Origin: Bradyrhizobium amphicarpaeae
GTDB lineage: Bacteria > Pseudomonadota > Alphaproteobacteria > Rhizobiales > Xanthobacteraceae
Length of the DNA stretch: 64,000 nucleotides
Assembly: GCF_002266435.3 (NCBI RefSeq)
Contig: NZ_CP029426.2
Span: 2,820,001-2,884,000, forward strand
Direction of reading: 5' to 3'
The notes under the pieces were generated by a model. That model had not been told where the DNA came from and searched no databases. It saw nothing but the letters and a program-made list of their open reading frames with translations. The stretch's first letter is position 1. The number at the start of each line of letters is the position of its first letter. The position numbers and the translations under genes were made by a program. This document shows, in pieces, positions 51,829-61,777 of this stretch.

Positions 51829-52320
51829 TGGCTTTCTCCATTGATGACATCAGGCCGAACCAAGTCGGCTCGGCAGTGACGTGTCAACGACCGGACACGA
51901 TTCAAACGCACGATTCGCTCACTGGAGTTCAACGACCTGTGAGCCGATGCGGCGCGGCAACCGCGATCGTGCGAATGGATAACGTCCATGGCCCCCGAAA
52001 TTACAGCGCGTGCGTTGAGGGCCTATGTTCGATCCAGCGCAGTTCGAAGGCGGAGCCCGCAAGATGATCACGACATCGGCAACATGCATCGTCCTTGCAT
52101 TGGCGCGGCTCGTGATGCGAGCCGTCCGCAACGTGAACTGGAATTCAATGGCAGCGTCCGCGCCGCAAGCCTATCTCGCATCAGAGCGAGTGGCTGGCAT
52201 CCGGCGGCGTCAGGTCGGCGGGTCCGGCGCGCGCGGATGCCGAACATGACGACGCGCGCCGCTGAACCCACGCTTCCTCACCGCGTGCCAAAGCGCCGCG
52301 CGGGGCGCGGAACGAGGATC

Positions 52321-53001
52321 ATGAACCGTATTCTCCTGATCGAGGACGACACCGAGACCGCCGAGGCGATTGTCGCCGAACTCGCGGATCGCGGGTTCGA
52401 AGTGCAATGGGCCGGCGACGGCGTCGACGGTCTCGATCGCGCGCGCGCATCGAGCCCCGATGCAATGATCGTGGATCGCATGCTGCCGAAAATGGACGGG
52501 CTCGCCGTCATCGAGGCGCTGCGCAAGGACCAGGTTCGCACGCCCGTGCTGGTCTTGAGCGCGCTCGGCGCGGTGGACGACCGTGTGCGCGGATTACGAA
52601 TGGGCGGAGACGATTATCTCACGAAGCCGTTCGCGATCATGGAGCTGGTCGCGCGGATCGAGGCATTGTTGCGGCGTCCGATCGATAGCCGCGAGACCAC
52701 CCTGCATGTCGGACCGCTCGAGCTCGACCTGATCGAGCGGACGGCACGGCGCGGCGATCGCGAACTCGACCTGCTGCCGCGCGAATTCCGACTGCTGGAA
52801 TATATGATGCGCCGGAACGATCAGCTGCTGACGCGCGCAATGCTGCTCGAGGAGGTCTGGAACTACAAGTTCGTCCCGGCGACCACGAATCTGATCGACG
52901 TGCATATGGGCCGGCTCCGTCGCAAGGTCGACGGTCCCGGAGAGGTGCAGCTCATCCACAACGTCCGAGGCTCCGGCTTCGTCCTGCGCTGGCGGCAATA
53001 G
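52321..53001 (+). CDS. OmpR-family response regulator
   Basis: A 226-residue two-component regulator. Receiver domain with acidic pocket IEDD, phosphoacceptor Asp52 (VDRMLPKMDG) and conserved Lys in YLTKPF. The C-terminal OmpR/PhoB winged helix includes LLPREFRLLEYMM and HMGRLRRKVDG. ATG at 52321 has GAGGATC upstream. It is 8 bp from its sensor kinase gene. Targets may include the sigma factor and efflux genes downstream, by position only. Confidence 0.95.
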   Translation: MNRILLIEDDTETAEAIVAELADRGFEVQWAGDGVDGLDRARASSPDAMIVDRMLPKMDGLAVIEALRKDQVRTPVLVLSALGAVDDRVRGLRMGGDDYLTKPFAIMELVARIEALLRRPIDSRETTLHVGPLELDLIERTARRGDRELDLLPREFRLLEYMMRRNDQLLTRAMLLEEVWNYKFVPATTNLIDVHMGRLRRKVDGPGEVQLIHNVRGSGFVLRWRQ

Positions 53002-53009
53002 GGGGCAAT

Positions 53010-54425
53010 ATGCGTCACGTTCGGTTGATCCGGTCCAGCACGTTCCTCTGGGCAATAGCTGTGGCGGCGGCCCTCGCGCTGTTCGTGGTCGGCCTGTTCA
53101 CGTTCATTTACTGGAAGCTCGACGATTATCTGATCGCGCGTTCCGATCGCATGATCACGACACAGATCCACTTCATGGCGGACCTGCCGCCGGCTCGCCG
53201 CGTCAGCGCGATCACGGATCATCTGGAGCAGGATTCCAGGGGCGTGCAGTACGCGGGACTGTTCGACGCCGCGGGCAACCGTCTGGCCGGCAACATCGAC
53301 CGGGTGCCGCGCGAGCTCGGGCTCGACGGCGCGGTGCGGGGCGTGCGGCTCGATGTCGCCGGGAAGCCGGCGGTCCGTGGCCCTGTCGTCAGGGCGATCG
53401 GCAAGCATCTCGATGGCGGCGATGTCCTGGTGATGGGCCGGAACGTCGACGAGACGCGCGAGATATCGACCGTGGTGGGGCAGGCCCTGGCTCTGGGGCT
53501 GCTGCCGGCCTTCGGCCTCTGCCTGCTTGCCGGTGCCTGGCTGAGCTTCCGCGCCCAGAGGCGCGTGGAGGAGGTGAACCAGCGGGTGCAGCGCATCGTG
53601 GCCGGCGAACTGCGCGAGCGGCTCCCGGAGGGAAGCGCGGACGATTCCTTCGCGCGGCTGGCCGGAATCGTCAACGGCATGCTCGACGAAATGGAGACCA
53701 TGATCAACGCGCTCGCCGGTGTCGGCAACGACATCGCCCATGATCTCAGGACCCCGCTCACGCGCGTCCGTCTGGCGCTGGAGCGTGGGCGAACGCAGGC
53801 GGCGACGCTGGAGCAACTCCAGGACATCACGGACAAGGCCATCGTCGGCATCGATCAATCGCTTGCGATCGTCACGGCCTTGCTGCGCCTGACCGAGATC
53901 GAGAACAACCGTCGCATGGCCGGCTTTGGTGAGGTCGCGCTCGATGAGATCCTGCGGGAAGTGTGCGACGTCTACGAGCCCATCGCGGAGGACAAGCGCG
54001 TCGGACTAGGTGTCGTCATCGAGCGCAATGCGCTTGTGTGGGGTGACCGCGACCTGCTGTTCGAGGCGGTCGCCAATCTCGCCGACAATGCCATCAAGTT
54101 CACGCCGTCAGGCGGACGGGTCGAGCTCGCCTTGGAAGCGGAGGGCGACACGGCGCTGGTGTGCGTCAGTGATACCGGACCCGGCATCAGCGAGCAGGAG
54201 CGCGAGGCGGTGCTGCGCCGGTTCTATCGCTCCGACACGATGCGCAACACACCGGGCGTCGGGCTCGGACTGAGCCTGGTCGCGGCGATCGTCAAGCTAC
54301 ACGGCTTTCGGCTGATCGTCGGTCCCGCTCCCGGTGGGCGGATCGAGATCCTGGCCCGGATCGGACGGACGGACAGGGCCGTCACCCGCCGGTCGCGGAC
54401 GTTAGTGCACGCCGACGCCGATTAG
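53010..54425 (+). CDS. Membrane sensor histidine kinase
   Basis: A 471-residue kinase. TM1 is about residues 11-36, followed by a periplasmic sensor of about 115 residues, TM2 about 157-180, and HAMP. The phosphoacceptor is His244 (DIAHDLRTPL). ATPase motifs are NLADNAIKF (N box), DTGPGISEQE (G1) and GVGLGLSLV (G2). Partner of the response regulator just upstream. The short periplasmic loop has no recognised domain. The stimulus is unknown; the neighbouring RND pump suggests a toxic compound or envelope stress. Confidence 0.95.
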   Translation: MRHVRLIRSSTFLWAIAVAAALALFVVGLFTFIYWKLDDYLIARSDRMITTQIHFMADLPPARRVSAITDHLEQDSRGVQYAGLFDAAGNRLAGNIDRVPRELGLDGAVRGVRLDVAGKPAVRGPVVRAIGKHLDGGDVLVMGRNVDETREISTVVGQALALGLLPAFGLCLLAGAWLSFRAQRRVEEVNQRVQRIVAGELRERLPEGSADDSFARLAGIVNGMLDEMETMINALAGVGNDIAHDLRTPLTRVRLALERGRTQAATLEQLQDITDKAIVGIDQSLAIVTALLRLTEIENNRRMAGFGEVALDEILREVCDVYEPIAEDKRVGLGVVIERNALVWGDRDLLFEAVANLADNAIKFTPSGGRVELALEAEGDTALVCVSDTGPGISEQEREAVLRRFYRSDTMRNTPGVGLGLSLVAAIVKLHGFRLIVGPAPGGRIEILARIGRTDRAVTRRSRTLVHADAD

Positions 54426-54495
54426 ATGGGATGGACCAAAATGATGCGCGATGCTTTCGAGATTGATCGGCCGGCCTGGAGAGTGGGAGTGACGG

Positions 54496-55419
54496 ATGCA
54501 GACTAGCCACGAAGTTACGAGGAAAAATCTCCCGGCCATGCCGGTCTCGCAGGTGCCGGCGCCGTTCCTCAGCGCGTATTCCGCGGCCATCAGGCGCTAC
54601 GACCTGCTTGAACCGGGTCAGGAGCAGCAGCTCGCGCGTCGCTGGCAGCAGACCGGGGATCGGAGCGCGGCGGACGCGCTCGTCACCAGCCATCTCCGGC
54701 TCGCGGCCAAGCTGGCGCGGGGCTACAAAGGATACGGCCTTCCGATGGTTGATGTGATCGCCGAGGCCAATCTGGGCCTCGTGATCGCGGCGTCACGCTT
54801 CGAACCCGGCCGTGGCGCACGCTTCTCCACCTACGCGGTCTGGTGGATCAGGGCCGCGATCAACGAGTACATCCTGCGGTCCTGGTCGCTCGTCAAGATC
54901 GGGACGACGGCCGCGCAGAAGAAGCTGTTCTTCAAGCTCCGCAGCGAGATCAGGAAGGCCACCGGCAACGTGATGTCAGGGCTCACGCCTGACGTCGCCG
55001 AATTGATTGCCGGGAAGCTCGAGGTGACGGCGCGTGAAGTGATCGAGATGGATGTGCGGCTGAACGGTGACCTGTCGCTGAACGCGCGCGTCGGTGGCGA
55101 AGATAGCGGAACCGAGCTGGAAGCCTTGCTGGTCGATGGGGCGATCGACGCCGAGACGATGCTTGCCGATCACGAGCAGACAGAGCGGCGTGCCAAAGCC
55201 TTGCGGGTTGCGCTGGGCGGACTTGCGGCGCGGGAACGTCATGTGTTCGAGGCACGGCGGCTGACGGAATGCCCTGTCACGCTCGATCAGCTGGCCCGCG
55301 AATTGTCCATCTCCAGCGAGCGGGTCCGGCAGATCGAGATTCGCGCCTTTGCCAAGGTCAAGCGGGCCGTCATGCTCGCCGCTCAGGATGTGCCACGGGC
55401 CGCCGTGTGTGGCGTCTGA
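54496..55419 (+). CDS. rpoH: RNA polymerase sigma factor, RpoH-type
   Basis: A 307-residue sigma-70 group factor of the heat-shock (sigma-32) type. Region 2 shows SHLRLAAKLARGYKGYGLP, EANLGLVIAASRF and RFSTYAVWWIRAAINEYIL. Region 4 has the HTH LDQLARELSISSERVRQIE. QKKLFFKLR resembles the RpoH-box region of sigma-32 proteins. Alphaproteobacteria usually carry several rpoH copies, and this is probably a specialised one. It lies 70 bp after the kinase gene and 79 bp before an RND pump. Confidence 0.9.
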   Translation: MQTSHEVTRKNLPAMPVSQVPAPFLSAYSAAIRRYDLLEPGQEQQLARRWQQTGDRSAADALVTSHLRLAAKLARGYKGYGLPMVDVIAEANLGLVIAASRFEPGRGARFSTYAVWWIRAAINEYILRSWSLVKIGTTAAQKKLFFKLRSEIRKATGNVMSGLTPDVAELIAGKLEVTAREVIEMDVRLNGDLSLNARVGGEDSGTELEALLVDGAIDAETMLADHEQTERRAKALRVALGGLAARERHVFEARRLTECPVTLDQLARELSISSERVRQIEIRAFAKVKRAVMLAAQDVPRAAVCGV

Positions 55420-55498
55420 ATTAGCTTTGAATTGAACGGAGCGTCGACCGTCCTCACCTGTCCGACACCCCCACGCAACTTGCTCCAGGTAAACCACG

Positions 55499-58400
55499 AT
55501 GGGAATTGTTCGCTTCGCGCTACGGCTTCCGCACACATTCTATGTGCTCGCTGCGCTGATCCTGTTCCTCGGCGGCATCGCGATCCGCTCGATGCCCACC
55601 GATATTTTCCCGGAGATCAGGATCCCCGTCGTCACGGTCATCTGGAGCTACACCGGCCTCTCGACGCCGGAGATGGAGCAGCGCGTCAGCACCTACAGCC
55701 AGTATTCGATCAGCGCCAATGTCAGCGGCATCAAGAATATCGAGGCGCAGACCCTCAACGGCCTCTCGGTGCAGAAGATCTACTTCCAGCCGGACGTCAA
55801 TCTCGATCTCGCGATCTCGCAGATCGTCTCGGCGACCAACGCCATCCGAGCCCTGATGCCGCCGGGCATCCAGCCCCCGATCATCGTGCAGTTCAATGCG
55901 TCCAGCGTGCCCGTGCTGCAGCTCAGCCTCGAGTCGAACAGCCTGAACGAGCAGCAGCTCTACGATTTCGGCATCTATCGCGTCCGCCAGCAGCTGGCTC
56001 CCGTTCCGGGCGTGACTCTGCCCACACCCGCCGGCGGCAAATACCGCCAGATCATGGTCGACCTCGATCCGAACAAGCTGCTGTCGCGCGGATTGACGCC
56101 GCTCGACATCGTCAATGCGGTGAACACCCAGAATCTGACGCTGCCGACCGGCACGACGAAGATCGGCGACACCCAGTACACCGTTCGCACCAATGCGACG
56201 CCGGCCACGATCCAAGATCTCAACATGATCCCGGTCAAGTTCGTGAACGGAGCCACGATCTTCCTGAAGGACGTCGCCCAGGTTCGCGACGGCGCCCAGG
56301 TCCAGCAGAACATCGTGCGCGAGGACGGCCACCGCGCCGTCCTGCTCAGCGTCATCAAGAACGGCAATGCGTCCACGCTCGCCGTCGTCAACGGCGTGAA
56401 GGCGGCCTTGACGTCGATCCGCGCCTCGGCGCCCGCGGGATTGAAGATCAACGAGTTGTTCGACCAGTCGATCTTCGTCACCCATTCGGTCGACGGCGTG
56501 CTGCGCGAGGGTGCGATCGCGGCGGGCCTGACCGCGCTGATGATCCTGGTGTTCCTGGGATCGTGGCGATCGACGCTGGTCGTCCTGATCTCGATCCCGC
56601 TGGCGATGTTGTCCTCGCTGATCGTCCTGTACTTCCTCGGCGAGACCCTCAACACGATGACGCTCGGCGGGCTTGCCCTGGCGGTCGGTATCCTTGTCGA
56701 CGATTCGACGGTGACGATCGAGAACACGCACCGGCTCTGGACCGAGGAGGGCATGCCGTTGTCGGAGGCGACCCTGCACGGAGCCGCTGAGATCGCGGTC
56801 CCGACGCTGGTCTCGACGCTCGCGATCAGTTGCGTGTTCACCTCGGTCGTGTTTCTGGAGGGGCCGGCCAGGTATTTGTTCACGCCGCTTGGCCTCGCCG
56901 TGGTGTTCGCGATGCTGGCGTCCTACGGGTTGTCGCGGACGCTGACGCCGATCACCATCGGTTTGCTGCTGAAGGGCGAGCGGCATCATGGCGGGAGCGA
57001 GCGCCCGTCGGGTATCTTCGCGCGCGCTTCGGCCATGTTCGAGCGCGGTTTCGAGCGCCTGCGCGACGGCTATTCCGATCTCCTGGTGAAATTGCTGAGT
57101 CGTCGCGCCGTCGTGCCTATCGTCGCCGTGCTGGTGCTGGCCCTCGGAGCCACCATGTTCGTCTTCGTCGGCAGGGACTTCTATCCCCTGATCGACGGCG
57201 GCCAGATCCAGCTGCATGTTCGCGCGCCCGCGGGCACGCGAATCGAGCGTACCGAAGCGATCTTCCAGGCGGTCGAGGAGAAGATCCGCGAAGTCATTCC
57301 GGAGCGTGATCGGGCGCTGATCGTCGACAATATCGGCCTTCCGGCACGGGCCTACAATCTCGCATTTACCGACGGTTCGACCATCGGAGTGAACGACGGC
57401 ACCATTCTGGTGTCGCTGAAGGATGGGCACAAGCCGACGGCCGATTACGTCAGGAAGCTGCGGCAGGTGCTGCCTTCGGCATTCCCGGAGGACTCATTCT
57501 ATTTCCAGGCGGCTGACATCGTCACGCAGATCCTGAACTTCGGCCTTCCGGCGCAGATCGATGTCCGTACGGTCGGTTACGGCAAGAACAATCTGGCCGT
57601 GGCCAAGGAACTCCGGAAGAGTCTTGCGGCGATTCCCGGCGTGGTCGATGCACATTTGCAGCAGGAGGTCGATGCTCCCGCGCTCTATGCCGACATCGAC
57701 CGCACCCGTGCGGCGCAGCTGGGCCTCAATGCCAGCACGGTGGCCACCAATATCAATGTCAGCCTCTCATCGTCCGCGCAGGTCTCGCCGAATTTTTGGA
57801 CTGATCCGGCGTCGGGCATCCCCTATTACCTGGCCGTGCAGACACCGGAATACAGGGCCAACTCTCTGAACGCCCTGGGCAACACGCCGGTGTCGGCCTC
57901 GCTCGCCGCGAGCGGCCAAACCGTGCCTGGCCTGCTCAGCAATGTCGCGACCTTCAAGCGCGGCACCGTCCCCACCAATTCGAACCAAGCCAATGTCCAG
58001 CCGGTGTACGACGTATATGCGAGCGTGCAGGGCCGTGATCTCGGCAGCGTCGCAGCCGACATCGAGAAGGTGACGTCCACCCTGCAGAAACAGCTCCAGC
58101 CGGGCAATTCCATTCAGGTTCTGGGACAGATCCAGAGCATGCATCAGTCGTTCCGCGATCTCGGGCTCGGGCTGCTGTTCGCGGCGATCCTCGTTTACCT
58201 GCTGATGGTCGTGAACTACCAGAACTTCGGCGATCCCTTCGTCGTCATCCTGGCCCTGCCGGCGACATTCTGCGGCATCGTGACGATGCTGTTCATCACC
58301 GGAACGACGCTGAACGTTCCCTCGCTGATGGGAGCGATCATGGCGATCGGCGTGGCCTCCGCAAATTCCATTCTGCTCGTGACGTTTGCGCGAGATGAGC

Positions 58401-58681
58401 AGTTGAAGGGACACTCCGCGTTCCAGGCCGCGCTGAGCGCGGGCCGGACGAGGATCAGGCCCGTGCTGATGACCGCGGCAGCGATGATCGTGGGCATGAT
58501 CCCGATGGCGATCGGCGGGCCCGGCGAGGAGCAGAATGCGGCGCTCGCGCGGGCGGTCATCGGCGGCTTGCTGTTCGCAACCCCGACCACCTTGCTGATC
58601 GTGCCTTATCTCTTTGCCATGCTGCGCAAGGGCAACGACGGCAAGCGTCGCCACGGCGTATTCGAGGAGCAACCGGAATGA
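55499..58681 (+). CDS. RND efflux pump inner-membrane protein
   Basis: A 1060-residue AcrB/MexB-type (HAE1-like) transporter with two six-helix halves and two large periplasmic loops. Seen: SMPTDIFPEIRIPVV near the N-terminus, the TM4 proton-relay region LALAVGILVDDSTVTIENTH (paired Asp) and GRTRIRPVLMTAAAMI in the second half. Expels drugs or metabolites with a periplasmic adaptor and an outer-membrane channel. Its stop overlaps the adaptor start (ATGA). The adaptor follows rather than precedes the pump gene, the reverse of the common order. Confidence 0.95.
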   Translation: MGIVRFALRLPHTFYVLAALILFLGGIAIRSMPTDIFPEIRIPVVTVIWSYTGLSTPEMEQRVSTYSQYSISANVSGIKNIEAQTLNGLSVQKIYFQPDVNLDLAISQIVSATNAIRALMPPGIQPPIIVQFNASSVPVLQLSLESNSLNEQQLYDFGIYRVRQQLAPVPGVTLPTPAGGKYRQIMVDLDPNKLLSRGLTPLDIVNAVNTQNLTLPTGTTKIGDTQYTVRTNATPATIQDLNMIPVKFVNGATIFLKDVAQVRDGAQVQQNIVREDGHRAVLLSVIKNGNASTLAVVNGVKAALTSIRASAPAGLKINELFDQSIFVTHSVDGVLREGAIAAGLTALMILVFLGSWRSTLVVLISIPLAMLSSLIVLYFLGETLNTMTLGGLALAVGILVDDSTVTIENTHRLWTEEGMPLSEATLHGAAEIAVPTLVSTLAISCVFTSVVFLEGPARYLFTPLGLAVVFAMLASYGLSRTLTPITIGLLLKGERHHGGSERPSGIFARASAMFERGFERLRDGYSDLLVKLLSRRAVVPIVAVLVLALGATMFVFVGRDFYPLIDGGQIQLHVRAPAGTRIERTEAIFQAVEEKIREVIPERDRALIVDNIGLPARAYNLAFTDGSTIGVNDGTILVSLKDGHKPTADYVRKLRQVLPSAFPEDSFYFQAADIVTQILNFGLPAQIDVRTVGYGKNNLAVAKELRKSLAAIPGVVDAHLQQEVDAPALYADIDRTRAAQLGLNASTVATNINVSLSSSAQVSPNFWTDPASGIPYYLAVQTPEYRANSLNALGNTPVSASLAASGQTVPGLLSNVATFKRGTVPTNSNQANVQPVYDVYASVQGRDLGSVAADIEKVTSTLQKQLQPGNSIQVLGQIQSMHQSFRDLGLGLLFAAILVYLLMVVNYQNFGDPFVVILALPATFCGIVTMLFITGTTLNVPSLMGAIMAIGVASANSILLVTFARDEQLKGHSAFQAALSAGRTRIRPVLMTAAAMIVGMIPMAIGGPGEEQNAALARAVIGGLLFATPTTLLIVPYLFAMLRKGNDGKRRHGVFEEQPE

Positions 58682-59949
58682 GTGATGTTCGCGCAAGGAC
58701 TGACGACGACGAGGCGAGAGACCGCCCGGGGGCGGAGAACCTCCGGGTCGTGGAGCTGCCGGGCAAGGGCCCGCGAGTCCGCCGCCGTTACGGCGGAGCA
58801 TTGCTCGGGGGAGGTGTTCTCCTGCTGCTTGCCGGCGGTCTCGGCATCGGAGCCTGGCGGCACTACGAGGCCGCGCGTGTCGTTGCCGCGGTGGCAGAGC
58901 AGGTGCGGACCAACGTTCCGGAAGTTCGGGTGGCCACAGTCAAGCCCAGCGGGGACATCATGAAGGTGAGCTTGCCGGCGACGACGACCGCATTCGAGGC
59001 GGCTAACATTTTCGCGCGGACCAGCGGCTATATCGAGAAGCGCTACGTCGATATCGGTGATCGCGTCAGGAAGGGCGACCTCCTTGCGGAAATCACCGCG
59101 CCCGAGCTGGATCAGCAGATCGCGCAGGCGCAGGCGACGCTGGCGCAGGACCAGGCGGCGCTTCAGCAGGCGCAGGCTAGCCGCGAACTCGCCGACGTCA
59201 CCAATTCGCGCGACAGCAATCTCGTCAAGCAGGGCTGGTTGACGGCACAACAGGGCGACAACGATCGTCTCACCCTGCGGGCGCAGCAGGGCGCGGTGGG
59301 GGTTGCCCAGTCGAACATCACTGCGCAGGAAGCGCAGATCCGCATCCTCCAGCAGGAGAAGTCCTATCAGCGTGTGGTGGCGCCGTTCGACGGTGTTGTC
59401 ACCCAGCGCAACGTGGACAATGGCAGCCTGGTGCAGGCAGGGTCGACCTTCATGTTCACGCTGATGCATTCAAACGTGATCCGAACCCAGGTGTTCGTGC
59501 CTCAGGACGAGGCGTTCGGCGTTGCTCCGGGCGTCGATGCGGACATCCGCGTCCCCGAGATTCCGGGGCGGACATTTGCGGGCAAGGTCACACGGATCGC
59601 GACCGCGCTGCAGCCGGGGAGCCGGACGCTGCTGACCGAGATCGACGTTCCCAATCCCGACGGCCTGCTCAGTCCGGGCATCTATTGCACGGTCGAATTA
59701 TCGATCCCCCGCAGGACGGCATCGATGACGATTCCGTCCGACGCGCTCGTCTTCGACCAGAACGGCCTCCATGTCGTGGTCGTACGGAACGGCACCGTTC
59801 ATTTTCAGAAGGTCTCGATCTCGCGGGATTTCGGCACCCATGTGGAAGTGCGCGACGGCGTGCAGCCCAACGAGCAGGTCGTGCTCAATCCCGCGGTCAA
59901 TCTGGCAGAAGGCAGCAAGGTCGCCATTCGCAGGACCGAGGTGAGCTAA
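58678..59949 (+). CDS. RND efflux periplasmic adaptor (membrane fusion protein)
   Basis: A 423-residue adaptor. A cytoplasmic N-terminal stretch is followed by an anchor helix (about residues 42-61). Then come the split biotinyl-lipoyl domain (YIEKRYVDIGDRVRKGDLLA and VVAPFDGVVTQRNVDNGSLV), an alpha-helical hairpin rich in Gln (AQATLAQDQAALQQAQ) and beta-barrel/membrane-proximal domains. It links the pump to an outer-membrane channel. No TolC-like gene is in the visible neighbourhood. Confidence 0.95.
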   Translation: MSDVRARTDDDEARDRPGAENLRVVELPGKGPRVRRRYGGALLGGGVLLLLAGGLGIGAWRHYEAARVVAAVAEQVRTNVPEVRVATVKPSGDIMKVSLPATTTAFEAANIFARTSGYIEKRYVDIGDRVRKGDLLAEITAPELDQQIAQAQATLAQDQAALQQAQASRELADVTNSRDSNLVKQGWLTAQQGDNDRLTLRAQQGAVGVAQSNITAQEAQIRILQQEKSYQRVVAPFDGVVTQRNVDNGSLVQAGSTFMFTLMHSNVIRTQVFVPQDEAFGVAPGVDADIRVPEIPGRTFAGKVTRIATALQPGSRTLLTEIDVPNPDGLLSPGIYCTVELSIPRRTASMTIPSDALVFDQNGLHVVVVRNGTVHFQKVSISRDFGTHVEVRDGVQPNEQVVLNPAVNLAEGSKVAIRRTEVS

Positions 59950-59957
59950 GGACACGA

Positions 59958-60662
59958 ATGATGATGCGGATCGCGCTCGGCACGATGTTAGCCTTCCTGC
60001 TCGGATGCTCTCCGGGCCAGGCACAGGTCGCCACGACCGGCAGCACGGCCATGGATCTACCGACAGTGCCGGGTGCGATCGTGATTTCGCCGCTCAACAG
60101 TCCGGGCCCGTTCTCCGCGACGACCGTTCCGGGTGCTCCGGATACGACGTTGGCGCCTGTCCCGCTTGCCATGGATCCGACCACGCCGGGGACGGTGGTC
60201 GCCTGTGCTCAGCCGGCGTCATCGCCCGTGCCGGTGCCGGCAACTCCGATCGTATCGGCCACGGGTGCTTCGACATCGGGTCTCGCGGCTGAGATTCTTC
60301 CGGTCACGGGCCAGAACGGAAGCTCCATCGGAACGATCTCCGCGGCTGCGCCGGCGGGAACAGGTACGAGTGTCGCATGCAGCTCGATGCCGGGAGGCCA
60401 GGTGACGAGCGCTGCGTCTCTGCCGCTTTCGATTTCACAAATTACAGCGGGCCCCGCGCCTGGCACGATTCCGGCGGATGCAAGTGGCGCCGGCGGCACG
60501 GGCATCGACCCGAATGCCGCGGTCGTACCCAGTCCGAACAGCTCGGCCTGCATGGAAGGAGTCTCGATGAATCTGGCCTCGCCAGCAACCGTGTTGCCGG
60601 CGAACGCCTCCGGCGCAGCGCCGACGCCAGGTGTGTCGTCCATCCTGCCGCCGGGATGCTGA
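59958..60662 (+). CDS. Low-complexity lipoprotein
   Basis: A 234-residue protein with a lipoprotein signal (LAFLLGC, Cys at 17) followed by a Pro/Ala/Thr/Ser/Gly-rich chain with no clear domain. Short recurring themes such as VPGAP, PATPIVSATGAS and SSILPPGC are seen. The mature chain has several further cysteines (VACAQ, VACSS, SACME, C-terminal PPGC). Three ATGs in a row start at 59958, 8 bp after the adaptor gene. It may be part of the pump operon, but no function is recognised. Confidence 0.75.
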   Translation: MMMRIALGTMLAFLLGCSPGQAQVATTGSTAMDLPTVPGAIVISPLNSPGPFSATTVPGAPDTTLAPVPLAMDPTTPGTVVACAQPASSPVPVPATPIVSATGASTSGLAAEILPVTGQNGSSIGTISAAAPAGTGTSVACSSMPGGQVTSAASLPLSISQITAGPAPGTIPADASGAGGTGIDPNAAVVPSPNSSACMEGVSMNLASPATVLPANASGAAPTPGVSSILPPGC

Positions 60663-60713
60663 AGCGAAATTGCCGGGGCGGCAGGACGGATGATGCTTTC
60701 TCGCGGCGTCTCG

Positions 60714-60956
60714 TCATCGACGCCCGTATTCACCGTGGAAATGGCCATGGGTGAATACCGGCGCGGCCCCACCGGGTCGCTCCAGGCCCATTCGCCCGGC
60801 GGGCGTCAGCGCGCCACCATTCAGCACGTCGCGATCGGGGTACATCGATGCGAAGGTTGCCGGCTCCTGGTCGGCGAAAGACCAGGCCGCTGATGCTGAC
60901 GATATCGATGCAGTTGAGATCAGCGCTGCAGCGATCAATACCTTGAATGCAGTCAT
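60714..60956 (-). CDS. Small secreted hypothetical protein
   Basis: An 80-residue protein with a Sec signal ending near ASA-A (residue 23) and a short polar mature part (WSFADQEPATFASMYPDRD; HGHFHGEYGRR). The C-terminal His cluster could bind a metal. GGAGAACCGCT precedes the ATG. No family known to me. It converges with the lipoprotein gene, and 254 bp of apparently empty spacer follow before the next gene. Confidence 0.65.
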   Translation of the reverse strand: MTAFKVLIAAALISTASISSASAAWSFADQEPATFASMYPDRDVLNGGALTPAGRMGLERPGGAAPVFTHGHFHGEYGRR

Positions 60957-61210
60957 AGCGGTTCTCCATTAATTACTGTGTGTGCGGAGAGGCGCGGGCG
61001 ATAATCGCTGCTCGGCTGGTGGCGTTTCCGGAAATTGTTCTGATGAGAGTCATGTAGGTAGTCCGGTCGAAGAGTCCCGATGCATGTGCATCACTCTTGC
61101 GAGAAGATTCTGTCACGATTGTCAGAACGCTCGCGTCATTGTGCATGATCAAACGCGACCGGTGTTTCGTTTCCGAGCAGCGGATCGCGTGAACATCTGG
61201 AGTGTGAGCA

Positions 61211-61492
61211 ATGAGATTATTCCCTGTCGTTTGTGTTGCCGTCTGCATTGGACTGTCGGGCACCGCGTCAGCTCGCGGTGGTATGGGATCGCATATGTCG
61301 ATGGGTGGCGGCGGTACGCTCGGCACCAGCGCTGCCGCGCCAGGAACGAACTCGCTCGGTACCGCACTTCCAGCGTCGGACGGCGGCGGCCACGTGACGA
61401 AGGGGCCGTTGCTCGGCACGGACCCCACCATCGACAAGGATGACGCCCGGCTCGAAAGGATGCTGGAAGGATCGATCTGCCGCGGTTGCTGA
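61211..61492 (+). CDS. Small Gly/Met-rich secreted protein
   Basis: A 93-residue protein with a Sec signal ending near ASA-R (residue 22). The mature start is GGMGSHMSMGGGGTLG, rich in Gly, Met and His, and the end is EGSICRGC. The C-terminal RLERMLEGSICRGC resembles the tails of small rhizobial secreted proteins of unknown role. It could bind a metal. The ATG at 61211 follows GAGTGTGAGCA. The following 285 bp (61493-61777) show no gene I can support. Confidence 0.7.
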   Translation: MRLFPVVCVAVCIGLSGTASARGGMGSHMSMGGGGTLGTSAAAPGTNSLGTALPASDGGGHVTKGPLLGTDPTIDKDDARLERMLEGSICRGC

Positions 61493-61777
61493 AGAGCAGA
61501 CGTCGCCGGCTTCGCTCCGAGAGCCTCCGGGATGCGGTCGATTGCAGGATGGTCTGTCGAACCCGGTAGGTGGTTCTCAAATCGCACGAGATGTTTCGAG
61601 TGAGCCCGAAGGCGGCAGGTGGGCCCTCCGGTTGGTCGGACACGCCCAAACGTGCCTTTGTGCAATTGACGTTGGGTTTCAGAAGATCGCGACCGTGGCC
61701 GCCGGCTACAAGAAACCCGCACCGGAGCGGCCGGTGTGGCCGTTCCCGGGGCGGCTTACGCATCGCAAGGACAAGTG

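Noticed and set aside
51829..52320. Possible gene in the 492-bp spacer before the response regulator
   Set aside because: The open frame covering it is only an upstream extension of the regulator frame, with no ribosome site and poor coding character.
61493..61777. Open frames in the spacer before the SrpA-like gene
   Set aside because: They lack ribosome sites and known motifs and run antisense or out of frame into the peroxidase gene.
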